From: DASPFV01 sp035620975
Lineage (GTDB): Bacteria > Acidobacteriota > Vicinamibacteria > Vicinamibacterales > 2-12-FULL-66-21
Reading direction: 5' to 3'
DNA length: 6,383 nucleotides
NCBI GenBank assembly: GCA_035620975.1
Contig: DASPFV010000155.1
Coordinates: 1-6,383 of the forward strand
A program made the position numbers and the translations under genes. The notes under the pieces are model-generated. The model was not told the origin of the DNA, searched no databases, and worked only from the letters and a program-made list of their open reading frames with translations. Shown one piece after another: positions 1 through 6,339 of the stretch; the first letter of the stretch is position 1, and every line of letters begins with the position of its first letter.

Positions 1-1
1 C

Positions 2-154
2 TATGCGGCCGCGATCACCCGGACGCTCGAGCACTTCTCGGTGAAGGCCGATGCCCGGGTCAGCGAGTGCCGCGCGTCCGGGACGCGAAAGGGCTGCCAC
101 CTGGTCGTGGACGTCCAGGGTGCCCTGCCGGCAGACCACCAGGCGGCGGCCTGA
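2..154 (+). CDS. C-terminal end of an unrecognised protein (5' partial)
   Basis: An open frame enters from the left edge and ends at a TGA at 152-154, leaving 50 codons. The peptide begins YAAAITRTLEHF and contains SECRASG and CHLVVDVQG before a short Ala-rich tail. It reads like the end of a folded alpha/beta domain, with a helix followed by two strands and two cysteines (in SEC and GCH), rather than random out-of-frame translation. The order helix, 'V.EC..SG...C.L.V.V' loosely recalls the last strands of V4R or haem-NO-binding-like sensor domains, but this is too weak for a call. It is on the same strand as the cluster that follows, separated from it by 83 nt. The function is not recognised. 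Confidence 0.55.
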   Translation, partial: YAAAITRTLEHFSVKADARVSECRASGTRKGCHLVVDVQGALPADHQAAA

Positions 155-237
155 ACAGAGCAGGCCGCTGAAGCCCACGGCCGGATGCATCACCGCATCC
201 TGCCGGTCGTCAAGCACGCCGGCCGAACGACCGATAC
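155..237. other. Intergenic spacer
   Basis: This 83-nt gap lies between the upstream stop and the ATG of the TPR gene. I see no convincing -35/-10 pair, no strong hairpin followed by a T-run, and no Shine-Dalgarno sequence before the ATG at 238 (the preceding bases are cgaccgatac). If the following genes form an operon, its promoter should lie here or within the upstream gene, but it cannot be located by eye. Confidence 0.5.
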
Positions 238-1917
238 ATGTCCGTGTTCTTCCGTGTTTTTCCGTGGCCGTGGGGCCGTGTTGTTCCGTGGCCGTGGGGC
301 CGTGTCTCGTCGGTGGCCGTGTGCGCCGCCGTGGCGGGCGTCGCGTGGGTCCAGGCGGCCCCGCCCGCGACCCAGGCGCCCGCGGCGGCGGCGTCGCGCA
401 TCCTCGTGGTTCCGTTCGAGCTGGCGGACGTGGAGCCGCACCACCACTGGCTCGGCGAGGCGTCGGCCATCCTGCTCGTGGATGGTCTGCGGTCACGCGG
501 CGTGGAGGTCATCGGGCGGACTGAGCGCGTGAGCGCGTTCGAGCACCTGCATCTCCCGCTCAGCGCCTCGCTGAGCCGCGCGACCATCATCAAGGTGGGG
601 CAGCTCGTCGGGGCCGGCGAGGTGGTGGTGGGGTCCCTCAGCGTCGACGGCGACGACCTGGTGGCGAGGGCGCACGCGATCCGGCTGGAGCACGGCCGCG
701 TGCAGCCCGAAGTCACCGAACGCGGGCCGCTGGGCGATCTGCTCGCGATTTTCGACCGGCTGTCACGCCGGCTCTCCGGCTCCAGCAGCCCGGCCGAGAC
801 ACCGGCCCCCATCCCGCTCGGCGCGTTCGAGAGCTATGTCAAGGGTCTGCTCGCGGAGAGCGCGGGCACACGTGCGACGTTCCTCGAGAGCGCCATTCGG
901 GATTACCCGGCGTTCGATCGGGCCAGGCTCGCATTGTGGAGCGTGCGCACGGACCAGGCCGATCACGAGGCGGCTCTCGCCGTCGTCCGCGCGGTCCCGG
1001 CAGCCTCACCGGTGTCGCGCCGCGCCAGGTTCGCGGCGGCGCTCTCGCTGCTCGAGCTGCGCCGCTTCGACGAGTCGTTCGAGGGGCTCGAGGCGCTGCT
1101 GGATCCCAAACCGTCGGCTCCGTCCAATGGCCCCATCTACAACAATCTCGGCGTCGTCCAGCTCCGTCGCGGTCCCGTCCCTTCGACCGGGACGGCGGCC
1201 TATTACCTGACCAGAGCCGCCGAGGCCCAGCCCGATCAGGACTACCTCTTCAACCTGGGGTACGCCTACGTGCTGGAGCGGAACTACCAGGGGGCGCTGT
1301 ACTGGCTGCGCGAAGCGCTGCGGCGGGATCCGACCGATGCCGACGCGCACTACGCCCTGGCGACGGCCCTGCAGGCGACGGGCAGTCTGGTGGAAGCTTC
1401 GCGCGAGCGCGATCTGGCCCGCCAGCTCTCGGCGCGTTACGAGGAGCTGGAGTCGGCCGAGCGGACGAGCATGCCGGAGGGGCTGGAGCGCCTGGCGCCG
1501 GAGCTCGAGAGCGGGGTGCCGATGGGGGTCGAGCGCACGCTGATCTCCTCCGCCCAGCGCGAGCAGCGCGAACTGGCCACGTTCCACCTGGAACGGGGCC
1601 GCCGGCTCTTCGAGCGCGAGCAGGATCGCGATGCCATGGCGGAGCTGCGCCGCGCGGTGTACCTTTCCCCATATGAGGCCGAGGCGCACCTCCTCATCGG
1701 GCGCATCCACCTCCGTGCGGGCCGGCCCGCGGAGGCCGTGGAGGCGTTGAAGATCTCGATCTGGAGCACGGATACGGCGGACGCGCACGTGGCGCTGGCC
1801 GAGGCGTATTTGAAGAGCGGCGAGCCCGCACTGGCAAGAGCGGAGGTCGACCGGGCGCTCGAGCTCGATCCGGAGTCCGCCGCCGCGAAGCGGCTGGCTC
1901 ATGAGATCCTGCGATAG
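238..1917 (+). CDS. TPR-repeat protein with TolB/FlgO-like N-terminal domain, probably exported
   Basis: The protein is 559 aa. Residues 1-25 are Arg-containing with a duplicated PWPWGRV. Residues 26-40 are hydrophobic and end in WVQA, compatible with a signal peptide or anchor; there is no lipobox. Residues 54-155 resemble the TolB/FlgO/CsgG-like domain often fused to TPRs: ILVVPFE, then HHWLGEASAILLVDGL, VEVIGRTER, VVVGSLSVDGD and a final strand. Tetratricopeptide repeats follow, clearest at about 335-367 (LFNLGYAYVLERNYQGALYW), 369-400, 447-478, 481-510 and 514-546. They probably form a protein-binding scaffold; residues 401-446 look like a linker between two TPR blocks. The ATG at 238 has no visible Shine-Dalgarno and sits in a repeat, so GTG at 313 is an alternative start giving a shorter n-region. 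The stop is 4 nt before the next gene's ATG, suggesting coupling. The ligand or partner is unknown; an envelope scaffold is inferred. Confidence 0.85.
   Translation: MSVFFRVFPWPWGRVVPWPWGRVSSVAVCAAVAGVAWVQAAPPATQAPAAAASRILVVPFELADVEPHHHWLGEASAILLVDGLRSRGVEVIGRTERVSAFEHLHLPLSASLSRATIIKVGQLVGAGEVVVGSLSVDGDDLVARAHAIRLEHGRVQPEVTERGPLGDLLAIFDRLSRRLSGSSSPAETPAPIPLGAFESYVKGLLAESAGTRATFLESAIRDYPAFDRARLALWSVRTDQADHEAALAVVRAVPAASPVSRRARFAAALSLLELRRFDESFEGLEALLDPKPSAPSNGPIYNNLGVVQLRRGPVPSTGTAAYYLTRAAEAQPDQDYLFNLGYAYVLERNYQGALYWLREALRRDPTDADAHYALATALQATGSLVEASRERDLARQLSARYEELESAERTSMPEGLERLAPELESGVPMGVERTLISSAQREQRELATFHLERGRRLFEREQDRDAMAELRRAVYLSPYEAEAHLLIGRIHLRAGRPAEAVEALKISIWSTDTADAHVALAEAYLKSGEPALARAEVDRALELDPESAAAKRLAHEILR
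242..321 (+). repeat. CCGTG-rich simple repeat with a 22-bp direct repeat
   Basis: CCGTG occurs at 242, 252, 262, 268, 276, 286, 292, 300 and 317, nine copies in 80 nt. Within this, positions 260-281 and 284-305 are a perfect 22-bp direct repeat with a 24-nt period. The period is a multiple of three, so it reads as a duplicated PWPWGRV peptide in the TPR gene frame. The composition (only G, T and C in long stretches) resembles an intergenic simple repeat rather than ordinary coding sequence, so the first codons of the downstream gene may derive from a repeat or may not be translated. Confidence 0.8.
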
Positions 1918-1921
1918 GACG

Positions 1922-3292
1922 ATGTTCAAGAAGCGAGGAGAATTCCGGCGTCGTGCGTCGTGGTCCCTGCTGGCAGCGGGCCTCGCGTGGCTCTGTGCGT
2001 CCGGGATGATTGCCGGCCGGCAGTCGGCTCCGGTCGCCTACGCCATCGAGATCGACGGAATCATCCATCCAGTCGCCGTGAAGTACGTCCGAAGCGCCAT
2101 CGAGCGCGCGGACGCAGCGGGCGCCGCGGTCCTGATCATCACCCTGCGGACCCCCGGCGGGCTGGTCGATTCCACCAGAGACATCAATACCGCCATCATT
2201 CAGGCACGTACGCCGGTCGCTGTCTTCGTCGGGCCCGCGGGCAGCCGCGCGGCGTCGGCGGGCTTCCTGATCACGATTGCGGCCGACGTGGCGGCGATGG
2301 CACCCGGCACGCACATCGGGGCGGCCCACCCGGTTTCCGGCGACGGCCAGAAGGTCGACGACACCATCGCGCAGAAGATGGTGTCGGACGTGGCCGGCTA
2401 CGCGCGGACGCTGGCCAACCAGCGGAAGCGCAACGTCGAGCTCGTGGAGAAGGCCGTCACGGAGAGCCGGACGTATACCGAAATCGAAGCGTCGACGGCC
2501 GAGCCGCCGCTCATCGATCTGGTGGCGGCCGACGTACCCGAGCTGCTGAGCAAGCTCGATGGACGGACCGTGCGGCGGTTCGACGGCAGTACGTCGACGC
2601 TCGCGACGGCGGGCGCTCAGGTCGTGCGGGTCGAGATGACCTGGGGCCAGCGGCTGCTCAGCGCGATCGCCCATCCCCAGATTGCCTACCTCCTCCTGAC
2701 GCTGGGGACGCTGGGGCTGACGATCGAGCTCTGGAACCCCGGCGCGATTCTGCCCGGTGTGGTCGGCGGGATCTGTCTGATGCTGGCGTTCTTCGCCTTC
2801 CAGGTGCTGCCGATCAGCTACGTGGGCGTCGCGCTCATCATCTTCGGCGTCGCGCTGCTCATCCTCGAGGTGAAGATCACGAGCTTCGGCCTCCTGGCCA
2901 CGGGCGGCGTCCTCAGCCTCTTTCTCGGGTCTCTGATGCTCGTCGACAGCCCCCTGCCGGAGCTGCAGATCGGCCTCGGGTTCATCGTGCCGATCACGGT
3001 CGGGGTCTCGGCGATCATTCTCTTCCTGGTCCGCCTGGCGGTGAAGGCCCAGCGGGGGCCGTCGGTCACCGGGGTGGAGGGGATGGTCGGCGAGACCGGA
3101 CGCGCCCTGACCGCCATCGCCCCTGGCGAGTCGGGCCGCATCCAGACACGCGGCGAGATCTGGACGGCGACCGCGTCCGAGCCGATACACGCCGGAGATA
3201 CTGTCCGGGTGGTCGGTGTCCAGGGGCTGCGGCTGACGGTGCGCACCGACCGGGCCGGATCGGTCTCCGGCCCGGTGACCGACGTGCGGTAA
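1922..3292 (+). CDS. nfeD: NfeD-family membrane-bound serine protease (long form, ClpP-like)
   Basis: The protein is 456 aa from ATG 1922. This start gives a classic signal peptide, with KKRGEFRRR before a hydrophobic stretch to about residue 40. The in-frame ATG at 1901 lies inside the upstream gene and adds seven unlikely residues. Residues 40-215 are the ClpP/SppA-like protease domain, with LRTPGGLVDSTRDI, the nucleophile in RAASAGFLI (Ser112), GTHIGAAHP, and the general-base Lys in IAQKMVSD (Lys152). The 40-residue Ser-Lys spacing is close to that of archaeal PH1510 (Ser97/Lys138). Residues 250-371 hold four or five membrane helices, including the family signature LEVKITSFGLLATGGVLSL. Residues 383-440 are the soluble NfeD OB-fold domain. 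The family cleaves the C-terminal hydrophobic part of its partner stomatin/slipin, and that partner is encoded 18 nt downstream. All domains appear intact and full length. Confidence 0.96.
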   Translation: MFKKRGEFRRRASWSLLAAGLAWLCASGMIAGRQSAPVAYAIEIDGIIHPVAVKYVRSAIERADAAGAAVLIITLRTPGGLVDSTRDINTAIIQARTPVAVFVGPAGSRAASAGFLITIAADVAAMAPGTHIGAAHPVSGDGQKVDDTIAQKMVSDVAGYARTLANQRKRNVELVEKAVTESRTYTEIEASTAEPPLIDLVAADVPELLSKLDGRTVRRFDGSTSTLATAGAQVVRVEMTWGQRLLSAIAHPQIAYLLLTLGTLGLTIELWNPGAILPGVVGGICLMLAFFAFQVLPISYVGVALIIFGVALLILEVKITSFGLLATGGVLSLFLGSLMLVDSPLPELQIGLGFIVPITVGVSAIILFLVRLAVKAQRGPSVTGVEGMVGETGRALTAIAPGESGRIQTRGEIWTATASEPIHAGDTVRVVGVQGLRLTVRTDRAGSVSGPVTDVR

Positions 3293-3300
3293 CAGAGATC

Positions 3301-3307
3301 GGAGGAG
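3301..3307 (+). promoter_or_regulatory. Shine-Dalgarno of the slipin gene
   Basis: GGAGGAG precedes two consecutive GTG codons at 3311 and 3314. The distance from the GGAGG core is 5 nt to the first GTG and 8 nt to the second, so initiation at 3314 is slightly better placed. The difference is a single Val. This is the strongest ribosome binding site in the window. Confidence 0.75.
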
Positions 3308-3310
3308 CCG

Positions 3311-4069
3311 GTGGTGTTTCCCCCTTTTCTGATCGTAGCGGCCATCCTCGTGTTCTATCTCATCAGCTCCATCAAGGTGCTGAACGAGTACGAACGCGGC
3401 GTCGTGTTCCGCCTCGGGAAGCTCCTGCCCCACCCGAAGGGGCCCGGCGTGATCCTGGTGTTCGCGCCCATCGACCGTATGGTCCGCGTGAGCCTGCGGA
3501 CGATCGTCATGGACGTGCCGCCGCAGGACGTCATCACGCGCGACAACGTCTCGGTGAAGGTCAACGCGGTCGTCTACTTCCGGGTCATGGATCCGCGGCG
3601 CGCGATCGTGGAGGTCGAGAGCTATCACTACGCCACCTCGCAGCTCGCCCAGACGACGCTGCGGAGCGTGCTGGGGCAGGTGGAGCTCGACGACCTGCTG
3701 TCGCAGCGCGAGAAGCTGAACCAGGATCTGCAGCAGATACTCGATCAGCACACCGACCCGTGGGGAATCAAGGTGTCGGCCGTCGAAGTCAAGCACGTCG
3801 ATCTGCCGCCGGACATGCAGCGCGCGATGGCGCGCCAGGCCGAGGCCGAGCGCGAGAAGCGTGCTAAGATCATCCACGCAGACGGGGAGCTACAGGCCTC
3901 GGAGAAGCTCCGGCAGGCCGCGTCGGTCATTGCCCAGGAGCCCGTGACCGTCACGCTGCGCTACCTGCAGACGCTGACGGAGATCGCATCCGAAAAGAAC
4001 TCGACGATTCTCTTTCCGCTGCCGATCGAGCTGATCAACATGCTCGGGTCGCGCCCCACGAAGGATTAG
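3311..4069 (+). CDS. Slipin / stomatin-like SPFH-domain membrane protein
   Basis: The protein is 252 aa, a usual slipin length, starting at GTG 3311 (or 3314) behind a strong GGAGG. Residues 4-20 are one hydrophobic membrane segment. The SPFH/Band 7 domain follows at about 22-175, with the slipin hallmarks NEYERGVVFRLGKL, GPGVILVFAPIDRM, DVPPQDVITRDNVSVKVNAVVYFRV and TTLRSVLGQVELDDLLS. Residues 168-205 are the charged coiled-coil (RQAEAEREKRAKIIHADGE), which mediates oligomerisation in the family. The C-terminus has RYLQTLTEIASEKNSTILFPLP and a final hydrophobic INML. This corresponds to the region that archaeal NfeD (PH1510) cleaves in its stomatin partner. Slipins scaffold membrane microdomains as large oligomers, and here the protein is probably the partner and substrate of the NfeD encoded just upstream. 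No truncation or missing block is seen. Confidence 0.96.
   Translation: MVFPPFLIVAAILVFYLISSIKVLNEYERGVVFRLGKLLPHPKGPGVILVFAPIDRMVRVSLRTIVMDVPPQDVITRDNVSVKVNAVVYFRVMDPRRAIVEVESYHYATSQLAQTTLRSVLGQVELDDLLSQREKLNQDLQQILDQHTDPWGIKVSAVEVKHVDLPPDMQRAMARQAEAEREKRAKIIHADGELQASEKLRQAASVIAQEPVTVTLRYLQTLTEIASEKNSTILFPLPIELINMLGSRPTKD
4061..4065 (+). promoter_or_regulatory. Shine-Dalgarno of the SPOR-protein gene
   Basis: AAGGA overlaps the last codons of the slipin gene and lies 7 nt before GTG 4073. It supports that GTG as the start and implies translational coupling across the 3-nt intergenic gap. Confidence 0.6.
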
Positions 4070-4072
4070 CCT

Positions 4073-4798
4073 GTGTCCGAGCTGTCTCACGACTCCGACG
4101 CCGCGTTCCACGAGATTCAGTTGAGCGGGAAGCAGCTCGTCTTCCTGTTCATGGCGACGACCGTCGTGTCGGTGGTGATCTTCCTCTGCGGCGTCCTGGT
4201 CGGCCGGGGTGTCAGGATGGACGCGGCGCCGAATGCCGGCGCGTCCGGGGAGGGCCCGGTCGCCGGAACGCCAGCCGCGGCCGCACGCTCAGCCGACGCG
4301 GCGCCCCTGGCTACCGAGCCTCCCGCGGCCGTTCCCGAGCCCGGCCTCAGTTACCCGGATCGGCTGAACTCGGCCAAGGAGCCGCGTGAGCAGTTGAAGC
4401 CCCAGATCGAGGCGAGAAGGCGCGAGCCGGAGCGGCCACAGCCGGAGCCCGCGCCCGCCGTGCGCGAGACGGCGCCGCCTCCAGCGGCCCCCGCGGCGGC
4501 GCCCGAGCCGGCCGCCCGGACCACGAATCGGCGTGAGGTCGAACCCACGACCGCGGTCGGATCGAAGCCCCCGCGCCAGGGGCAATGGGTCGTCCAGGTC
4601 CAGGCCCTCAAGGACCGTGGCGAGGCGGCCGCGATCGTCCGGCGGCTCGAGGCGAAAGGGTACCCCGCCTTCCTGGCTGGCCCGATGGAGGGCATGTATC
4701 GCGTGCAGGTCGGCGGGTACGCCGATCGGGCAGAGGCCGAGCGCGTCGCCACCCGCTTGAAGCAGGAAGAAAAGTTCTCCCCCTGGGTGCGCCGCTAG
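4073..4798 (+). CDS. Single-pass membrane protein with C-terminal SPOR domain
   Basis: The protein is 241 aa from GTG 4073. Residues 1-20 are cytoplasmic and acidic (SELSHDSDAAFHEIQLSG). Residues 21-45 form one membrane helix (QLVFLFMATTVVSVVIFLCG). Residues 50-170 are a Pro/Ala/Glu-rich, low-complexity linker that probably spans the periplasm. Residues 171-241 are a SPOR domain: QWVVQVQALKDRGEAAAIVR, then LEAKGYPAFLAG, MYRVQVGGYADRAEAERVA and a final basic tail. SPOR domains bind denuded peptidoglycan strands at the septum, and this architecture matches FtsN/DedD-like proteins in outline. There is no clear sequence match to FtsN outside the SPOR domain, so a division role is inferred. The gene starts 3 nt after the slipin stop, and its 3' end overlaps or abuts the start of lnt. 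Confidence 0.92.
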   Translation: MSELSHDSDAAFHEIQLSGKQLVFLFMATTVVSVVIFLCGVLVGRGVRMDAAPNAGASGEGPVAGTPAAAARSADAAPLATEPPAAVPEPGLSYPDRLNSAKEPREQLKPQIEARRREPERPQPEPAPAVRETAPPPAAPAAAPEPAARTTNRREVEPTTAVGSKPPRQGQWVVQVQALKDRGEAAAIVRRLEAKGYPAFLAGPMEGMYRVQVGGYADRAEAERVATRLKQEEKFSPWVRR

Positions 4799-6330
4799 CT
4801 GTCCTGTCGGGGGCGCTGCTCGCCCTGAGCTTCCCGAAGTACGGGCATCCGGCATCGGCGTGGGTGGCCTTGACGCCGCTTCTCGTCGCTCTTCTGGGCG
4901 CGATGGACGGCCCCGTGTCGATCCCGCGTGCGTTCCGCCTCGGGCTTCTCTGCGGGGCGGTGTACTTCTCCGGCACTCTCTACTGGCTGGTGGAGACGAT
5001 GACCACCTTCGGCGGCCTCGCGCTGCCGGTCGCCGTCTTCGCCGCGGCGCTGCTCGTAGCCTACCTGTCGCTGTTTCCCGCCGCCTTCGCCGTGGCCGTT
5101 GTGCGCCTGCGCGGCTCGATGAGTGCGAGCGCGACACTCGCGCTCGCTCCGGCGGTCTGGGTCGCCAGCGAACTGGGCCGGCAGTACATCTGGGATGGCT
5201 TCCCCTGGGCACTCCTCGGCTACAGTCAGGTCACCGTACTGCCGATTGCGCAGATTGCCAGCGTCACCGGCGTGTACGGCCTCTCCGGGCTGGTCGCGCT
5301 GGTGTCGGCCGCCCTGGCCGGTGCGGTTGCGGGCGCCGGCCGTGGACGCTGGCTCGGCCTCGCCGGGGCCGCCATGCTGGTCGCAGGCTGCGCGGCGTGG
5401 GGCCAGGCGCGGCTCGCCGATTCCAGTCTCACGAGTGCCGGCACGCCAGTCCGCGTCGCGGTCGTCCAGGGCAACATCGCACAGGACGACAAGTGGGAGC
5501 CGAGCCTCAAGGACGAGATCACGCAGCGCTACCTCGCGATGACGAAGCAGGCGCTCGCCGATCGGGCGGCCTTCATTCTCTGGCCGGAATCGTCCACGCC
5601 GTTCTACTTCGAGCACGACGTGGTTCGCGGCGGCGCGATCCGGCAAGTGGCCCGGGAGGCCGGCGTCACGCTGCTCGTCGGCAGCGATCAGGTCGAGCCC
5701 GTGCGCCCCGCGCTCGTGCCCTCGCCGCCGGCGGAGCCCCGCTACTACAATGCCGCGTTCCTGGTGAAGCCGGACGGCAGCATCGGCGCCGTCTATCGGA
5801 AGATGCACCTGGTGCCGTTCGGCGAGTACGTCCCGCTGCAGCGGATCCTGTTCTTCGTGGGCCCGATTGTCGAGGCGGTCTCGGCGTTCACGCCAGGGTC
5901 GATGCCGGTGCTCCTGCCCGTGGGCGGGCACATGGTGAGCACGGCCATCTGCTACGAGGTGATCTACGGCAACCTGATGCGCCGTTTCGTGCTCGAGGGC
6001 AGCGAGCTGCTGACCACCATCACCAATGATGCGTGGTACGGGCGCTCGTCGGCCGCGTACCAGCACTGGGAACAGGCGTCGATGCGGGCCATCGAGAACG
6101 GGCGGTACCTCGCTCGGGCGGCGAATACCGGCATCAGCGGCTTCGTGGACCCTTACGGGCGGGTCGTGGCCAGCTCGCAACTGTTCGAGCAGGTGATCCT
6201 CGTCGAGGACATCCGATTTCTGACCGGGCGGACGATCTACTCGCGCATCGGCGACCTCGTGGCCTGGCTGTGCCTGGCCGCGACCATCGCCGCCGTTGCC
6301 GCATCCTCGTGGAGTCGCGCTAGAATGTAG
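4783..6330 (+). CDS. lnt: Apolipoprotein N-acyltransferase Lnt
   Basis: Lnt adds the third acyl chain to the N-terminal Cys of diacylated lipoproteins at the inner membrane. The recognisable family sequence starts at about 4795 (LAVLSGALLALSFPKYGHPA). From CTG 4783 the protein is 515 aa, the normal length. Several N-terminal membrane helices run to about residue 207, including LYWLVETMTTFGG, AAYLSLF-like VAYLSLFPAAF and the loop WDGFPWALLGYSQ. The nitrilase domain is at about 223-477. The triad is E269 (ILWPESS), K340 (YRKMHLVPFGEYVP) and C390 (AICYEVIYG), matching E. coli E267/K335/C387. E348 and E392 match the accessory E343 and E389. NDAWYG, ENGRYLARAANTGISG and a C-terminal helix (488-508) complete it. 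The 5' end is uncertain: between ATG 4585, deep inside the SPOR gene, and GTG 4864, inside the first conserved block, this frame has no ATG, GTG or TTG. CTG 4783 is my best guess. Confidence 0.93.
   Translation: MGAPLAVLSGALLALSFPKYGHPASAWVALTPLLVALLGAMDGPVSIPRAFRLGLLCGAVYFSGTLYWLVETMTTFGGLALPVAVFAAALLVAYLSLFPAAFAVAVVRLRGSMSASATLALAPAVWVASELGRQYIWDGFPWALLGYSQVTVLPIAQIASVTGVYGLSGLVALVSAALAGAVAGAGRGRWLGLAGAAMLVAGCAAWGQARLADSSLTSAGTPVRVAVVQGNIAQDDKWEPSLKDEITQRYLAMTKQALADRAAFILWPESSTPFYFEHDVVRGGAIRQVAREAGVTLLVGSDQVEPVRPALVPSPPAEPRYYNAAFLVKPDGSIGAVYRKMHLVPFGEYVPLQRILFFVGPIVEAVSAFTPGSMPVLLPVGGHMVSTAICYEVIYGNLMRRFVLEGSELLTTITNDAWYGRSSAAYQHWEQASMRAIENGRYLARAANTGISGFVDPYGRVVASSQLFEQVILVEDIRFLTGRTIYSRIGDLVAWLCLAATIAAVAASSWSRARM
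6296..6326 (+). promoter_or_regulatory. Possible sigma70-type promoter for a downstream gene
   Basis: TTGCCG at 6296-6301 and TAGAAT at 6321-6326 resemble -35 and -10 boxes, with a 19-nt spacer, 2 nt longer than ideal. They lie in the last codons of lnt. TAGAAT is one of few AT-rich hexamers in this GC-rich sequence. The match may be chance, since the bases are also coding, and no downstream gene is visible. Confidence 0.2.
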
Positions 6331-6339
6331 AGTTTGTCG

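Noticed and set aside
295..330. Lipobox around the Cys in VAVCAAVAG of the TPR protein
   Set aside because: The residue before Cys is Val rather than Gly/Ala/Ser, and the Cys lies at the start of the hydrophobic stretch instead of its end.
1901..1921. Upstream ATG for NfeD inside the end of the TPR gene
   Set aside because: It adds seven residues that break up a clean signal peptide. ATG 1922 directly precedes the basic n-region.
1960..3867. Long + strand frame (635 codons) overlapping nfeD and slipin
   Set aside because: It is out of frame with both genes and gives an Arg/Gly-rich, low-complexity product. It is a composition shadow.
1694..3877. Long open frame on the minus strand (727 codons) across nfeD and slipin
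   Set aside because: It is antisense to two well-recognised genes, its translation is rich in Arg, His, Asp and Pro with no domain, and GC-rich DNA commonly leaves such antisense frames open.
4764..4798. Programmed -1 frameshift making a SPOR-Lnt fusion
   Set aside because: The Lnt frame is -1 to the SPOR frame, but no canonical X_XXY_YYZ heptamer or obvious stimulatory stem is visible. It is kept only as an alternative explanation for the missing lnt start.
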